A stretch of 39,830 bases of DNA from Dokdonella_A sp014338185 (lineage in GTDB: Bacteria > Pseudomonadota > Gammaproteobacteria > Xanthomonadales > Rhodanobacteraceae): contig SZOS01000025.1 of assembly GCA_030263295.1 (NCBI GenBank), positions 1 through 39,830 of the forward strand, in the 5' to 3' direction. Of this stretch, positions 27,995 through 35,969 are shown piece after piece; the stretch's first letter is position 1; the number at the start of each line of letters is the position of its first letter. The notes under the pieces were generated by a model, which had not been told where the DNA came from, ran no database searches, and saw nothing but the letters and a program-made list of their open reading frames with translations. The position numbers were made by a program, and so were the translations under genes.

Positions 27995-28204
27995 TCAACC
28001 ACCCACGCCGTGCGGACGGATCAGGCCGGTCTTGATGCCGATCACGATCAGCACGATGAGCAGCACCGACAGCCCGATGCGCCAGGTCAGCGCCTTGAGC
28101 GTGCGATCGGTGCTGCCCTTGTCGCTCATCATGTAGTACAGGCCGGCGCCCAGGCTGTAGAGGATGGCGATCAGGAACGCGATGATGAACAGGGTCTTGA
28201 ACAT
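27995..28204 (-). CDS. Twin-transmembrane protein, DUF2909 family
   Basis: The 69-residue protein has two membrane helices (about 4-26 and 44-62) joined by a short polar loop with SDKGSTDRTLKALTWRIGLS. Small twin-helix DUF2909 proteins are regularly found next to coxC and SURF1 genes, often on the opposite strand as here, which suggests an oxidase-related job that has not been defined. It faces coxC. Its start lies 57 bases from the start of the divergent SURF1 gene. The 108 bases between coxC and this gene are GC-rich without a clear terminator. Confidence 0.85.
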   Translation of the reverse strand: MFKTLFIIAFLIAILYSLGAGLYYMMSDKGSTDRTLKALTWRIGLSVLLIVLIVIGIKTGLIRPHGVGG

Positions 28205-28261
28205 GGGCCGGCCCGCGGGCCGGGCGCAACGCCCGGCGACGGCGTGAGTATAGTTGCGCGC

Positions 28262-28999
28262 ATGAGTCGCCGGCGTTGGCACACACCCAGCGTGTTCGCG
28301 GTCGCACTCGCGCTGGCCGGCTTGGCGCTGTTCATGGCACTGGGCAGCTGGCAGGTGCGCCGCGCGCATGAAAAGGAGGCGCTGTTCGCGGCCTTCGACG
28401 CCACCGAGCATGGCACCCCGGTGACCCTGGCGCAGGCGCGCCAGCTCGCCAGTGCCACGCGCTATCCGTTGATCGAGGTGAACGGCAGCTTTGATGCCGC
28501 GCATGGCTACGTGCTCGACGACCAGGTCCACGCGGGCAAGGTCGGCGTCATGGTGTACGGCGTGTTCATGCCCAGCGCGGGTGGACCGGCATTGCTGCTC
28601 AACCGCGGCTTCCTCGCCCGCGACGCGCGCGGCGCGGTGCCGCCGATCCCGCCACCGCCAGCGGGCGTGCGCAAGGTGCACGCGCTGTATGCGCCACCAC
28701 CCGGGGTCGCGCTGCGCATGGGTGGCGACGCCTTGCCGCGGCAGAGCCACTGGCCCAAGACCATGATCTATCTCGACCTGGCCGAGGTTGCCCACGACCT
28801 GGGTCATGCACTCGACCCGCGCGTGCTGCTGCAGGTCGATGCCGACGACCCAGCGGTCGGCTTCGTGCGCGAGTGGCGCCCGGGCGTGTTCCCACCCGAG
28901 CGCCATTACGCCTATGCCTTCACCTGGTTCGCTTTCGGCGCGGTAGTCGTGGCACTCTTTGCCATTCTGCATTGGCGCCGCCCGACCTCGGCCACATGA
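28262..28999 (+). CDS. SURF1-family oxidase assembly protein
   Basis: SURF1 (Shy1) helps insert heme a into subunit I. The 245-residue protein has the family topology of one helix at each end (about 12-30 and 220-238) around a periplasmic domain, with LGSWQVRRAHEKEAL after the first helix, the conserved LLNRGFLARD in the middle and WRPGVFPPERHYAYAFTWF before the last helix. ATG 28262 is supported by the helix position. Its stop overlaps the next start (ATGA). Confidence 0.92.
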   Translation: MSRRRWHTPSVFAVALALAGLALFMALGSWQVRRAHEKEALFAAFDATEHGTPVTLAQARQLASATRYPLIEVNGSFDAAHGYVLDDQVHAGKVGVMVYGVFMPSAGGPALLLNRGFLARDARGAVPPIPPPPAGVRKVHALYAPPPGVALRMGGDALPRQSHWPKTMIYLDLAEVAHDLGHALDPRVLLQVDADDPAVGFVREWRPGVFPPERHYAYAFTWFAFGAVVVALFAILHWRRPTSAT

Positions 29000-29544
29000 C
29001 TCCGCGTACGCGCAACCGCATCGGCCTGATCCTGATCCTCGTGTTGTTCACCGCGCCGCTGATCGCGGCGTGGGTGCTGGGCGAGCGCGGCTGGCTGCCC
29101 GCGGGCAAGCGCAACTACGGCACGCTGATCCAGCCGCCGCGCGCGCTCGATGCGGCGCGGCTGGTCGCTGCCGACGGCAACGCACTGGCTTGGCGTGATC
29201 CCGGCTGGTCATGGACCGTGCTGGCGCTGCCGGGTCCGCGCTGCGCCGCGCGCTGCCTCGCGCGACTCGACGAACTGCGCCGCGTGCGTGTGAGCCTCAA
29301 CCAGAATGCAACGCGCGTGCGCCTGGTGCTGGTGGGCGAGCTGGCGTCGGCCGAGCTGGCCGCGCTGGCGCCGCTGCGGACGGTACGCGACCTCGATGGC
29401 GCGCTGCGCGAACTGTTGCCGACGGCGCCCGACGAGCTCGCCGTCGCCTTCGTCGATCCGCAGGGGTTTCTCGTGCTCCGCTATGGCGTCGGTTACGATG
29501 CGCGCAAGTTGCGCAAGGACCTCGAGCGCGTCCTCAAGAGTTGA
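28996..29544 (+). CDS. Sco-like oxidase-cluster membrane protein with CxxxC
   Basis: The 182-residue protein has one N-terminal helix (about 10-28), the phrase NYGTLIQPPR (40-49) and a thioredoxin-fold-like domain. C83 and C87 form a CxxxC pair at the place where Sco proteins carry their copper-binding cysteines. The Sco histidine before the FVDPQGFLVLRY strand is not evident, since the equivalent stretch reads APDELAVAFVDP. It overlaps SURF1 by four bases and lies six bases before ctaA, so it is certainly part of the oxidase biogenesis operon. A role in thiol reduction of the CuA site or copper handling is inference. Many genomes carry it as an unnamed protein. Confidence 0.78.
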   Translation: MTPRTRNRIGLILILVLFTAPLIAAWVLGERGWLPAGKRNYGTLIQPPRALDAARLVAADGNALAWRDPGWSWTVLALPGPRCAARCLARLDELRRVRVSLNQNATRVRLVLVGELASAELAALAPLRTVRDLDGALRELLPTAPDELAVAFVDPQGFLVLRYGVGYDARKLRKDLERVLKS

Positions 29545-29550
29545 TCTTCC

Positions 29551-30678
29551 ATGCAAGCATCCTCCGCCACCGGCCGGCTCGCCCTCGTCGCGGCCATCGT
29601 TGCGTTCGTCGTGATCGTGTTCGGCGCGTTCGTGCGCCTGTCCGATGCCGGGCTGTCGTGCCCGGACTGGCCGACCTGCTACGGCAAGGCCACCTGGCCC
29701 GGCCACGAGCAGGAAATCGCCCACGCCAACGCGGCATTCCCGCAGCGCCCGGTCGAAACGCACAAGGCCTGGCGCGAGCAGGTGCACCGCATGCTGGCCG
29801 GCTCGCTCGGCACCCTCGTGCTCGCGATCGCGCTCAGCGCGGCCTGGCGCCGGCGTGGCGCACTCGCCGCGCTCGCCGCGGCGGCGGTGGCCGCCGCGAT
29901 CGGGGTGGTGCTGTACATGAAGGCCGCCTATGTCGCCTCCACGGCGTTCTCGCTGGTGGCGCTGGCCTTGCCCTTCCTCGTCGCCGCGCGGCTCGACCGG
30001 CCAGCGCCGTACCGGGTCGCGGTGGCAAGTTTCGCGGTGATCGTGTTCCAGGCCATGCTCGGCATGTGGACCGTGACCTGGCTGCTCAAGCCGATCGTGG
30101 TGATGGGCCACCTGCTGGGTGGGCTGCTCACGTTCTCGCTGCTCGCCTATGTCGCGCTGGGCCTGCTCATGCGCAGCCAGGCCACGCCCGCGCAGCGCCC
30201 GCTGCACGCGATGGCGATCGTGTCGCTGGTGCTGCTGTCGCTGCAGATCGCGCTTGGTGGCTGGACCAGCGCCAACTATGCAGCACTGGCCTGTGGCGCC
30301 GACTTCCCGCAGTGCGCGGGCGCGTGGTGGCCGCAGACCGACTTCGGCGAGGGCTTCGTGTTGTGGCGTGGCATCGGGGTCAACTACGAGGGCGGCGTGC
30401 TCGATGCGGCGGCGCGCGCGGCAATCCAGATCGCGCACCGCATCGGCGCGCTGGTGGTGTTCGGCTACGTGCTGGCGACGGCGCTGGCGGCCTGGCGCCG
30501 CGGCCTGCCGCTGCTCGCGGCCACCATCGGCCTGCTGCTGTGCGTGCAGGTCGGACTGGGTATCGCCAACGTGATGCTGCTGCTGCCGCTGCCGGTGGCG
30601 ACCGCGCACAACGCCGGCGCGGTGCTGCTGTTGCTCGCGCTCATCGTGCTGCTCGTGCGCACGCGGCGCGTGGCCTGA
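29551..30678 (+). CDS. ctaA: Heme A synthase, COX15/CtaA family
   Basis: CtaA oxidises heme O to heme A for the aa3 oxidase. The 375-residue polytopic protein starts with a helix and the conserved FVRLSDAGLSCPDWPTCYG loop, followed by the histidine-bearing EQVHRMLAGSLG, MGHLLGGLLTFSLL, IAHRIGALVV and TAHNAGAVLLL helices that supply heme ligands. The length is typical of the proteobacterial type. It is six bases downstream of the Sco-like gene and 16 bases upstream of ctaB. Confidence 0.95.
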   Translation: MQASSATGRLALVAAIVAFVVIVFGAFVRLSDAGLSCPDWPTCYGKATWPGHEQEIAHANAAFPQRPVETHKAWREQVHRMLAGSLGTLVLAIALSAAWRRRGALAALAAAAVAAAIGVVLYMKAAYVASTAFSLVALALPFLVAARLDRPAPYRVAVASFAVIVFQAMLGMWTVTWLLKPIVVMGHLLGGLLTFSLLAYVALGLLMRSQATPAQRPLHAMAIVSLVLLSLQIALGGWTSANYAALACGADFPQCAGAWWPQTDFGEGFVLWRGIGVNYEGGVLDAAARAAIQIAHRIGALVVFGYVLATALAAWRRGLPLLAATIGLLLCVQVGLGIANVMLLLPLPVATAHNAGAVLLLLALIVLLVRTRRVA

Positions 30679-30694
30679 TCGTGGACCCGGTCCG

Positions 30695-31609
30695 GTGAAT
30701 TCCCCCTCGCTCCTGCGCCAATACCTCGAGGTCACCAAGCCGCGCATCGTCGCGCTGATCGTGTTCACCGCGGTGATCGGCATGCTGCTGGCGGTGCCGG
30801 GCGTGCCGCCGCTGCAGGAGGCGATCGCGGGCACGCTCGGGATCTGGCTGGCTTCCTCCTCGGCGGCCGCGATCAACCATCTCATCGACCAGCGCATCGA
30901 CAAGGTGATGGCGCGCACCTCGCACCGGCCGCTGGCCACCGGCGCGCTCACGCCTCGCCAGGTGCTGGTGTTCGCGCTCACGCTCGGCGCGCTGTCGATG
31001 CTCATCCTCGTGCTGTTCGACAACCTGTTGACCGCGGTGCTCACGTTCTGCGGCCTGATCGGCTACGCGATCATCTACACCGCCTTCCTCAAGCGCGCGA
31101 CCTCGCAGAACATCGTGATCGGCGGCGCCGCGGGCGCGATCCCGCCGGTGCTGGGCTGGTCGGCCGTGACCGGCGAGGTGCACGCGCACGCGCTGCTGCT
31201 GTTCCTCATCGTGTTCATCTGGACGCCGCCGCACTTCTGGGCGCTGGCGATCTTTCGTCGCGACGACTACGCGCGCGCGCAGATCCCGATGCTGCCGGTC
31301 ACCCATGGCGTGGTCTACACGCGCTGGCACGTGCTGTTCTACACGATCCTGCTCGTGGTCATCACCGTGCTGCCGTATCTGGCCGGCATGAGCGGCGTGT
31401 TCTACCTCGGCGGTGCGCTCGTGCTCGGCGGCGCGTTCCTGTGGTACGCGGTGCGCCTGATGAACCCGCCCGACGAGTTCTACGCGATGCGCGTGTTCAA
31501 TTATTCGATCATCTACCTGATGGCACTGTTCGCGTTCCTGCTGCTGGACCACTATCTGCTGCCGGCCAGCGCCAGTGCGCCGGCGCTGCTGCTGCAGCGC
31601 ATCGGCTGA
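30695..31609 (+). CDS. ctaB: Protoheme IX farnesyltransferase (heme O synthase)
   Basis: This UbiA-family enzyme adds a farnesyl group to heme b, giving heme O, the substrate of CtaA. The 304-residue protein has about nine helices, the LRQYLEVTKPRIV N-terminus and the prenyl-diphosphate/Mg site NHLIDQRIDKVMARTSHRPL (about residues 58-77), plus HFWALAIFRRDDYARAQIPML in the second half (given in part: ALAIFRRDDYARAQIPML). The start is a GTG at 30695 with a weak ribosome site. It is the last gene of the oxidase cluster. Downstream GC-rich palindromes lack a T-run. Confidence 0.95.
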   Translation: MNSPSLLRQYLEVTKPRIVALIVFTAVIGMLLAVPGVPPLQEAIAGTLGIWLASSSAAAINHLIDQRIDKVMARTSHRPLATGALTPRQVLVFALTLGALSMLILVLFDNLLTAVLTFCGLIGYAIIYTAFLKRATSQNIVIGGAAGAIPPVLGWSAVTGEVHAHALLLFLIVFIWTPPHFWALAIFRRDDYARAQIPMLPVTHGVVYTRWHVLFYTILLVVITVLPYLAGMSGVFYLGGALVLGGAFLWYAVRLMNPPDEFYAMRVFNYSIIYLMALFAFLLLDHYLLPASASAPALLLQRIG

Positions 31610-31700
31610 GCGCCGGCGGCCGCCGCCGCGCGCTGCAGTACACTGCGCCGCGACGCCGCCGCGCAGCCGGTGCCGGCGTTGACCAGCCCCCGGAGCGAAC

Positions 31701-32180
31701 ATGCCATCGGTCCATGATTTCACTGCCGAAACCATCGACGGCAAGCAGCAGTCGCTGGCGGCCTATCGCGGCAAGACCCTTCTGATCGTCAACGTCGCCT
31801 CCAAGTGCGGGTTCACGCCGCAATACGCCGGGCTGGAGCAGCTGTATCGCGACTACCGCAAGCGCGGGCTGGTGGTGCTGGGCTTTCCCTGCGACCAGTT
31901 CGGCCACCAGGAGCCGGGCGACGCGGCCGAGATCAAGCAGTTCTGCGCGCTCAACTACGACGTGACCTTCCCGCTGTTCGCCAAGATCGAGGTCAACGGC
32001 GCCCACGCCCACCCGCTGTACCGCCACCTCAAGGCGCAGGCCAGGGGGCTGCTCGGCAGCGAGGCGATCAAGTGGAACTTCACCAAGTTCCTGGTCGACT
32101 CGCAGGGGCAGGTGCTCCGCCGCTACGCGCCCACCGACACACCAGCCGGCATCGCCAAGGAGCTGGAGACGATGTTGTGA
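31701..32180 (+). CDS. Glutathione peroxidase family protein
   Basis: This is a thiol peroxidase of the GPx fold, reducing hydroperoxides with glutathione or, more often in bacteria, thioredoxin. The 159-residue protein has the peroxidatic Cys36 in NVASKCGFTPQY, glutamine Q67 in FPCDQFGHQEP and tryptophan in IKWNFTKFLVD. A second cysteine (C82, in FCALNYDVTFPLF) could be the resolving residue. The usual asparagine of FPCNQF is aspartate here. GGAG precedes the ATG. It overlaps the transporter gene by four bases. Confidence 0.93.
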   Translation: MPSVHDFTAETIDGKQQSLAAYRGKTLLIVNVASKCGFTPQYAGLEQLYRDYRKRGLVVLGFPCDQFGHQEPGDAAEIKQFCALNYDVTFPLFAKIEVNGAHAHPLYRHLKAQARGLLGSEAIKWNFTKFLVDSQGQVLRRYAPTDTPAGIAKELETML

Positions 32181-33472
32181 GCCCGCCGGCCCCGGCGCTC
32201 GGCCGGCGCGACCTGCGCACGCTCGCACTGGCCTCGCTCGGCGGGGCGCTCGAGTTCTACGACTTCATCATCTTCGTGTTCTTCGCCAACGTGATCGGCC
32301 AGTTGTTCTTCCCGGCCGACACGCCCGAGTGGCTGCGCCAGTTCCAGACCTATGGCTTGTTCGCGGCCGGCTACTTCGCCCGGCCGCTCGGCGGCGTGCT
32401 GATGGCGCACTTCGGCGACCGCAGCGGGCGCAAGCGCATGTTCATGCTCAGCGTGCTGCTGATGGCCTTGCCCACGCTCGCGATCGGACTGCTGCCGACC
32501 TGGGCCACGCTCGGCCATGCCGCGCCTTTGCTGTTGCTGCTCATGCGCATCGCGCAGGGCGCGGCGGTCGGCGGTGAGGTGCCCGGCGCCTGGACCTTCG
32601 TCGCCGAACACGTGCCCGCGGGGCGCGTGGGCATCGCCTGCGGCACGCTCACCGCCGGCCTCACCGCGGGCATCCTGCTCGGATCACTCATCGCCGGTGC
32701 GGTCAACCGCGAGCTCACGCCTGCGCAGGTGCTCGACTGGGGCTGGCGCGTCCCGTTCCTGCTCGGTGGCGTGTTCGGGCTCGGCGCGGTGTTCCTGCGC
32801 CGCATGCTGGCCGAGACGCCGGTGTTCGAGGAACTGCGCCGCCGCCGCGAACTGGTGCAGGGCCTGCCGCTGCGCAGCGTGCTGGCGGGCCATCGCAGCG
32901 CGGTGGTCTGTTCGATGCTGCTGACCTGGGTGCTGACCGCGGCGATCGTGGTGGTGATCCTGCTCACGCCCAGCCTCATGCAGAACCTGTACGGCATTCC
33001 CGCGCGCGCGGCGCTCGATGCCAACAGCATCGCCACGCTCGCGCTCACCATCGGCTGCGTGGCATTCGGCGCCGCGGCCGATCGCATCGGTGCCACGCGC
33101 ACGCTCATGTTCGGCTGCGCCGCGCTCGGCGCCAGCGTGCTCGCGCTGTACCTGGGCGTGGCCCGCGATCCGGCCCGGCTGCCGCTGCTGTATGGACTGG
33201 CCGGGTTCTGCGTGGGCGTGGTGGGCGTGATCCCGACCTTGCTGGTGCAGGCGTTCCCGGCGCCGGTGCGCTACTCGGGCGTGTCCTTTGCCTACAACGT
33301 GGCCTATGCGGTGTTTGGCGGCCTCACGCCGCAACTGGTCGGCCTCGTGGTGCTGCACTCGCCGCTCGCGCCGGCGTGGTATGTGGTCGCCTTGAGCCTG
33401 CTCGGTGTGCTGAGCGTACCCATGGCCCGCCGCGTGACGCTGCGCGCAGCCGGCGCGAACGCGTTGGCTTGA
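32177..33472 (+). CDS. MFS transporter, metabolite:H+ symporter (MHS) type
   Basis: The 431-residue, 12-helix protein has MHS-type motifs: LGGALEFYDFIIFVFFANV in helix 1, RPLGGVLMAHFGDRSGRKRM in the first cytoplasmic loop and RIAQGAAVGGEVPGAWTFVAEH in the following helix region (given in part). This family carries organic acids, betaines, proline or citrate with protons; the substrate cannot be read here. The GTG start at 32177 overlaps the peroxidase stop (GTGA) and places helix 1 about 20 residues from the N-terminus. Why it is coupled to a peroxidase gene is unclear. Confidence 0.88.
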   Translation: MSPPAPALGRRDLRTLALASLGGALEFYDFIIFVFFANVIGQLFFPADTPEWLRQFQTYGLFAAGYFARPLGGVLMAHFGDRSGRKRMFMLSVLLMALPTLAIGLLPTWATLGHAAPLLLLLMRIAQGAAVGGEVPGAWTFVAEHVPAGRVGIACGTLTAGLTAGILLGSLIAGAVNRELTPAQVLDWGWRVPFLLGGVFGLGAVFLRRMLAETPVFEELRRRRELVQGLPLRSVLAGHRSAVVCSMLLTWVLTAAIVVVILLTPSLMQNLYGIPARAALDANSIATLALTIGCVAFGAAADRIGATRTLMFGCAALGASVLALYLGVARDPARLPLLYGLAGFCVGVVGVIPTLLVQAFPAPVRYSGVSFAYNVAYAVFGGLTPQLVGLVVLHSPLAPAWYVVALSLLGVLSVPMARRVTLRAAGANALA

Positions 33473-33518
33473 GCCGGCGCGGTCCGCGCGCCCAGTGCGC
33501 GGGCGCGGACGCGATGGT

Positions 33519-33758
33519 TCAGGCGCAGCCGCCGCAGCAGGTGCTGCCGGGGCCGCTGTGCGGCGCGGCTTCGGCTGCGGCGAAACCGGCGCCACGGATC
33601 GCGGCCAGTGCCTGCTCGGTGCTCAGGTTGCCTTCCACGCGCACGCGGCGCTGGTCGAGCTTGACCTCCACGCTGGCGCCCAGATCCTGCGCCAGCAGCG
33701 CATTGGTGATGGTGGTGACGCATTGCGCGCTGTGGATCGCGGGGACTTCGAACAACAT
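33519..33758 (-). CDS. Small HMA-domain protein with altered metal motif
   Basis: The 79-residue protein resembles a ferredoxin-like heavy-metal-associated (HMA) domain (beta-alpha-beta-beta-alpha-beta; VKLDQRRVRVEGNLSTEQAL and AIRGAGFAA are typical). The metal loop reads IHSAQCVTTI: the first cysteine of the usual MxCxxC is Ser10 and only Cys13 remains. The C-terminal tail ends CCGGCA and could supply other thiols (C74, C75, C78). The start at 33758 has GGAGT upstream. It faces the transporter gene across a GC hairpin at about 33482-33510 and is divergent from the flavoprotein gene. Copper handling is a reasonable guess, but metal binding is not assured. Confidence 0.8.
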   Translation of the reverse strand: MLFEVPAIHSAQCVTTITNALLAQDLGASVEVKLDQRRVRVEGNLSTEQALAAIRGAGFAAAEAAPHSGPGSTCCGGCA

Positions 33759-33950
33759 GGACAGGACTCCGGCAGATGAAGGAACGTGCCGCGCGTGCGC
33801 GAGCGGGCGCAGCGACGTGGCGTCGCATCCTCGCGGTGCACGCGTCGCGCCGCCTTGATCCCGGTCAGGGCGGCCGTGGGTGATGCGCGGCAGCGCGGGC
33901 GGGGTGGACGAGGATGTACCATCGCGCGCTCGCAATCGGAGCCGACCGCA

Positions 33951-35534
33951 ATGTACGACGCGATCCTCGTCGGGGGTGGCCACAACGGACTGGTGTGCGC
34001 GGCCTATCTCGCCAAGGCCGGCAAGCGCGTGCTCGTGCTCGAACGGCGCGGCGTGGTCGGTGGCGCGGCCGTGACCGAGGAGTTCCATCCAGGGTTTCGC
34101 AATTCGGTGGCGGCCTACACGGTGTCGCTGCTGCAGCCCAAGGTCATCGAGGACCTGAAGCTGCGCGAGCATGGTTTGCAGGTGGTGCTGCGCAAGGCCA
34201 ACAATTTCCTGCCGCGCCCCGACGGCAGCTACCTGCTCACCGGCGCCGGCCGCACCCAGGCCGAGGTCGCCAAATTCTCGCGCAAGGATGCCGAGGCGCT
34301 GGCGGGGTACGAACGCCGCCTCGACGCGATCGCCGACGTGCTGCGCGCGCTCGCGTTGCAACCGCCGCCCAACGTGACCGAGGGCGGCTGGCTCAAGGCG
34401 CTGCCCGAACTCGTGCGCGCGGGCCGGCTCGGCCGGCGCCTGGGCGCGCTCGATGCAACCTTGCGCACCGACCTGCTCGACCTGTTCACGATCTCCGCGG
34501 CCGAGTACCTCGACCGCTGGTTCGAGAGCGAGCCGATCAAGGCCGTGCTCGGCTTCGACGGTGTGGTCGGCAACTACGCCAGCCCGTACACGCCGGGCAG
34601 CGCCTACGTGCTGCTGCACCACGTGTTCGGCGAGGTCAACGGCGTCAAGGGTGCATGGGGCCACGCGATCGGCGGCATGGGCGCGATCACCCAGGCCATG
34701 GCCAGGGCGGCGCAGGCGGCCGGCGTGGAAATCCGCACCGGCTGCGGCGTGCGCGAGGTCGTGGTCGAGAACGGGCGCGCCGTCGGCGTGGTGAGCGACG
34801 ACAGCGACCTGCTGCATGCGCGCGCGATCGTGGCCAACGTCAACCCCAAGCTGCTGTACGAGCGCCTGATCGCGCCCGACCGCGTGCCCGCGCCGACCCG
34901 CGAGCGCATGGCGTACTGGCGCTGCGGCTCGGGCACCTTCCGCATGAACGTCGCGCTCGAGCGCCTGCCCAGCTTCAGCGTGCTGCCGGGCGAGGGCGAC
35001 CACCTGACCGCCGGCATCATCCTCGCGCCGAGCCTGGCCTACATGGACCGCGCCTACCTCGATGCGCGCGCATACGGCTGGTCGCGTGAGCCGATCGTCG
35101 AGATGCTCATTCCATCCACGCTCGATGACTCGCTCGCGCCCAAGGGTCGGCATGTGGCGAGCCTGTTCTGCCAGCATGTCGCGCCGGTGCTGCCCAACGG
35201 CGCGAGCTGGGATGCGCATCGCGAAGAGGTGGCCGACCTCATGCTCGACACCGTCGAGCGCCATGCACCCGGCTTCAAGGCCAGCGTGCTCGGCCGCCAG
35301 ATCAAGTCCCCGCTCGACCTGGAACGCGACTTCGGCCTCATCGGCGGCGACATCTTCCACGGCGCGTTGTCGCTCAACCAGTTGTTCAGCGCGCGACCGA
35401 TGCTTGGCCAGGCCAACTATCGCGGCGCGCTGCCGGGCCTGTACCTGTGCGGCGCCGGCACCCACCCCGGCGGCGGCGTGACCGGTGCGCCCGGGCACAA
35501 CGCCGCGCGCGTGGTCCTCGCCGACCTGCGCTGA
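33951..35534 (+). CDS. FAD-dependent oxidoreductase, phytoene-desaturase/PYROXD2-like
   Basis: The 527-residue protein begins with a dinucleotide-binding motif (DAILVGGGHNGLVCAAYL, with E32 after it in LVLERRGVVGGAA) and ends with the FAD-contacting LYLCGAGTHPGGGVTGAPGHNAA region (given in parts) typical of the carotenoid-desaturase-like amine oxidase superfamily. It most resembles the PYROXD2 branch, whose substrate is not known. There are no phytoene synthase or other carotenoid genes nearby, so a role in pigment synthesis is not supported. GGAG precedes ATG 33951. It stands alone, followed by a 435-base gene-free stretch. Confidence 0.9.
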   Translation: MYDAILVGGGHNGLVCAAYLAKAGKRVLVLERRGVVGGAAVTEEFHPGFRNSVAAYTVSLLQPKVIEDLKLREHGLQVVLRKANNFLPRPDGSYLLTGAGRTQAEVAKFSRKDAEALAGYERRLDAIADVLRALALQPPPNVTEGGWLKALPELVRAGRLGRRLGALDATLRTDLLDLFTISAAEYLDRWFESEPIKAVLGFDGVVGNYASPYTPGSAYVLLHHVFGEVNGVKGAWGHAIGGMGAITQAMARAAQAAGVEIRTGCGVREVVVENGRAVGVVSDDSDLLHARAIVANVNPKLLYERLIAPDRVPAPTRERMAYWRCGSGTFRMNVALERLPSFSVLPGEGDHLTAGIILAPSLAYMDRAYLDARAYGWSREPIVEMLIPSTLDDSLAPKGRHVASLFCQHVAPVLPNGASWDAHREEVADLMLDTVERHAPGFKASVLGRQIKSPLDLERDFGLIGGDIFHGALSLNQLFSARPMLGQANYRGALPGLYLCGAGTHPGGGVTGAPGHNAARVVLADLR

Positions 35535-35969
35535 ACCGCTGCGCGATGGCCGTGGACAGCGGCCCTCGCGCCCGCCCCGGCGCACCCATGGCACAAGACT
35601 TGCCTCAGTCGCTGCAGACACTGCGTCACGCTTGGCCATCCCATACCGGATGCGCCCGGCAGGGTGTCCGGGTTCTCGCATTGCCGCATGTTGAATGCGC
35701 ATGCCCGAAACGGACATGCATCGATGCTGCAATGACGTGGATCAGGGTTTGCGAAGCTGGACCGTGAGGTCCGTCACAATTGTTTGCGGCCGCTTGTCCG
35801 GATCTGACAGTGTGTGTCAGCACGCTTGGCTAAGCTGCCGTTCCAGGGGCAAGACCCGGCGTGGATGGCCATGGGTACCGCGGTGATGCGGCACCCGTCC
35901 ACGTGCGTGTCGCCAGCGTTGCCGTTGCCGCCATCGGTCGGCACATCGTATTCAATCCGGGATCAGCAC
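35535..35969. other. Gene-free stretch before the DUF11 gene
   Basis: This 435-base stretch holds no convincing gene. Its base composition is less GC-biased than the genes around it. Two small inverted repeats are visible: GGACC/GGTCC (35759-35772) and CTGACA/TGTCAG (35804-35820). Open frames reading into the DUF11 gene from 35814 lack a signal peptide at their N-terminus, so I treat this part as leader or promoter region. No clear sigma70 promoter could be fixed. Confidence 0.5.
35804..35820. repeat. Inverted repeat upstream of DUF11 gene
   Basis: CTGACA (35804-35809) and TGTCAG (35815-35820) form an exact 6-bp inverted repeat around GTGTG. It could be an operator or a weak hairpin. A chance occurrence cannot be excluded. 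Confidence 0.3.

Noticed and set aside
33482..33510. GC-rich hairpin between the MHS transporter and HMA genes
   Set aside because: GTCCGCGC/GCGCGGAC pairs across the convergent gap, but there is no T-run on either strand. In such GC-rich DNA it is weak evidence for termination.
33951..35534. Phytoene desaturase of a carotenoid pathway
   Set aside because: The N- and C-terminal motifs fit the wider superfamily, but no phytoene synthase, cyclase or other pigment gene is nearby.
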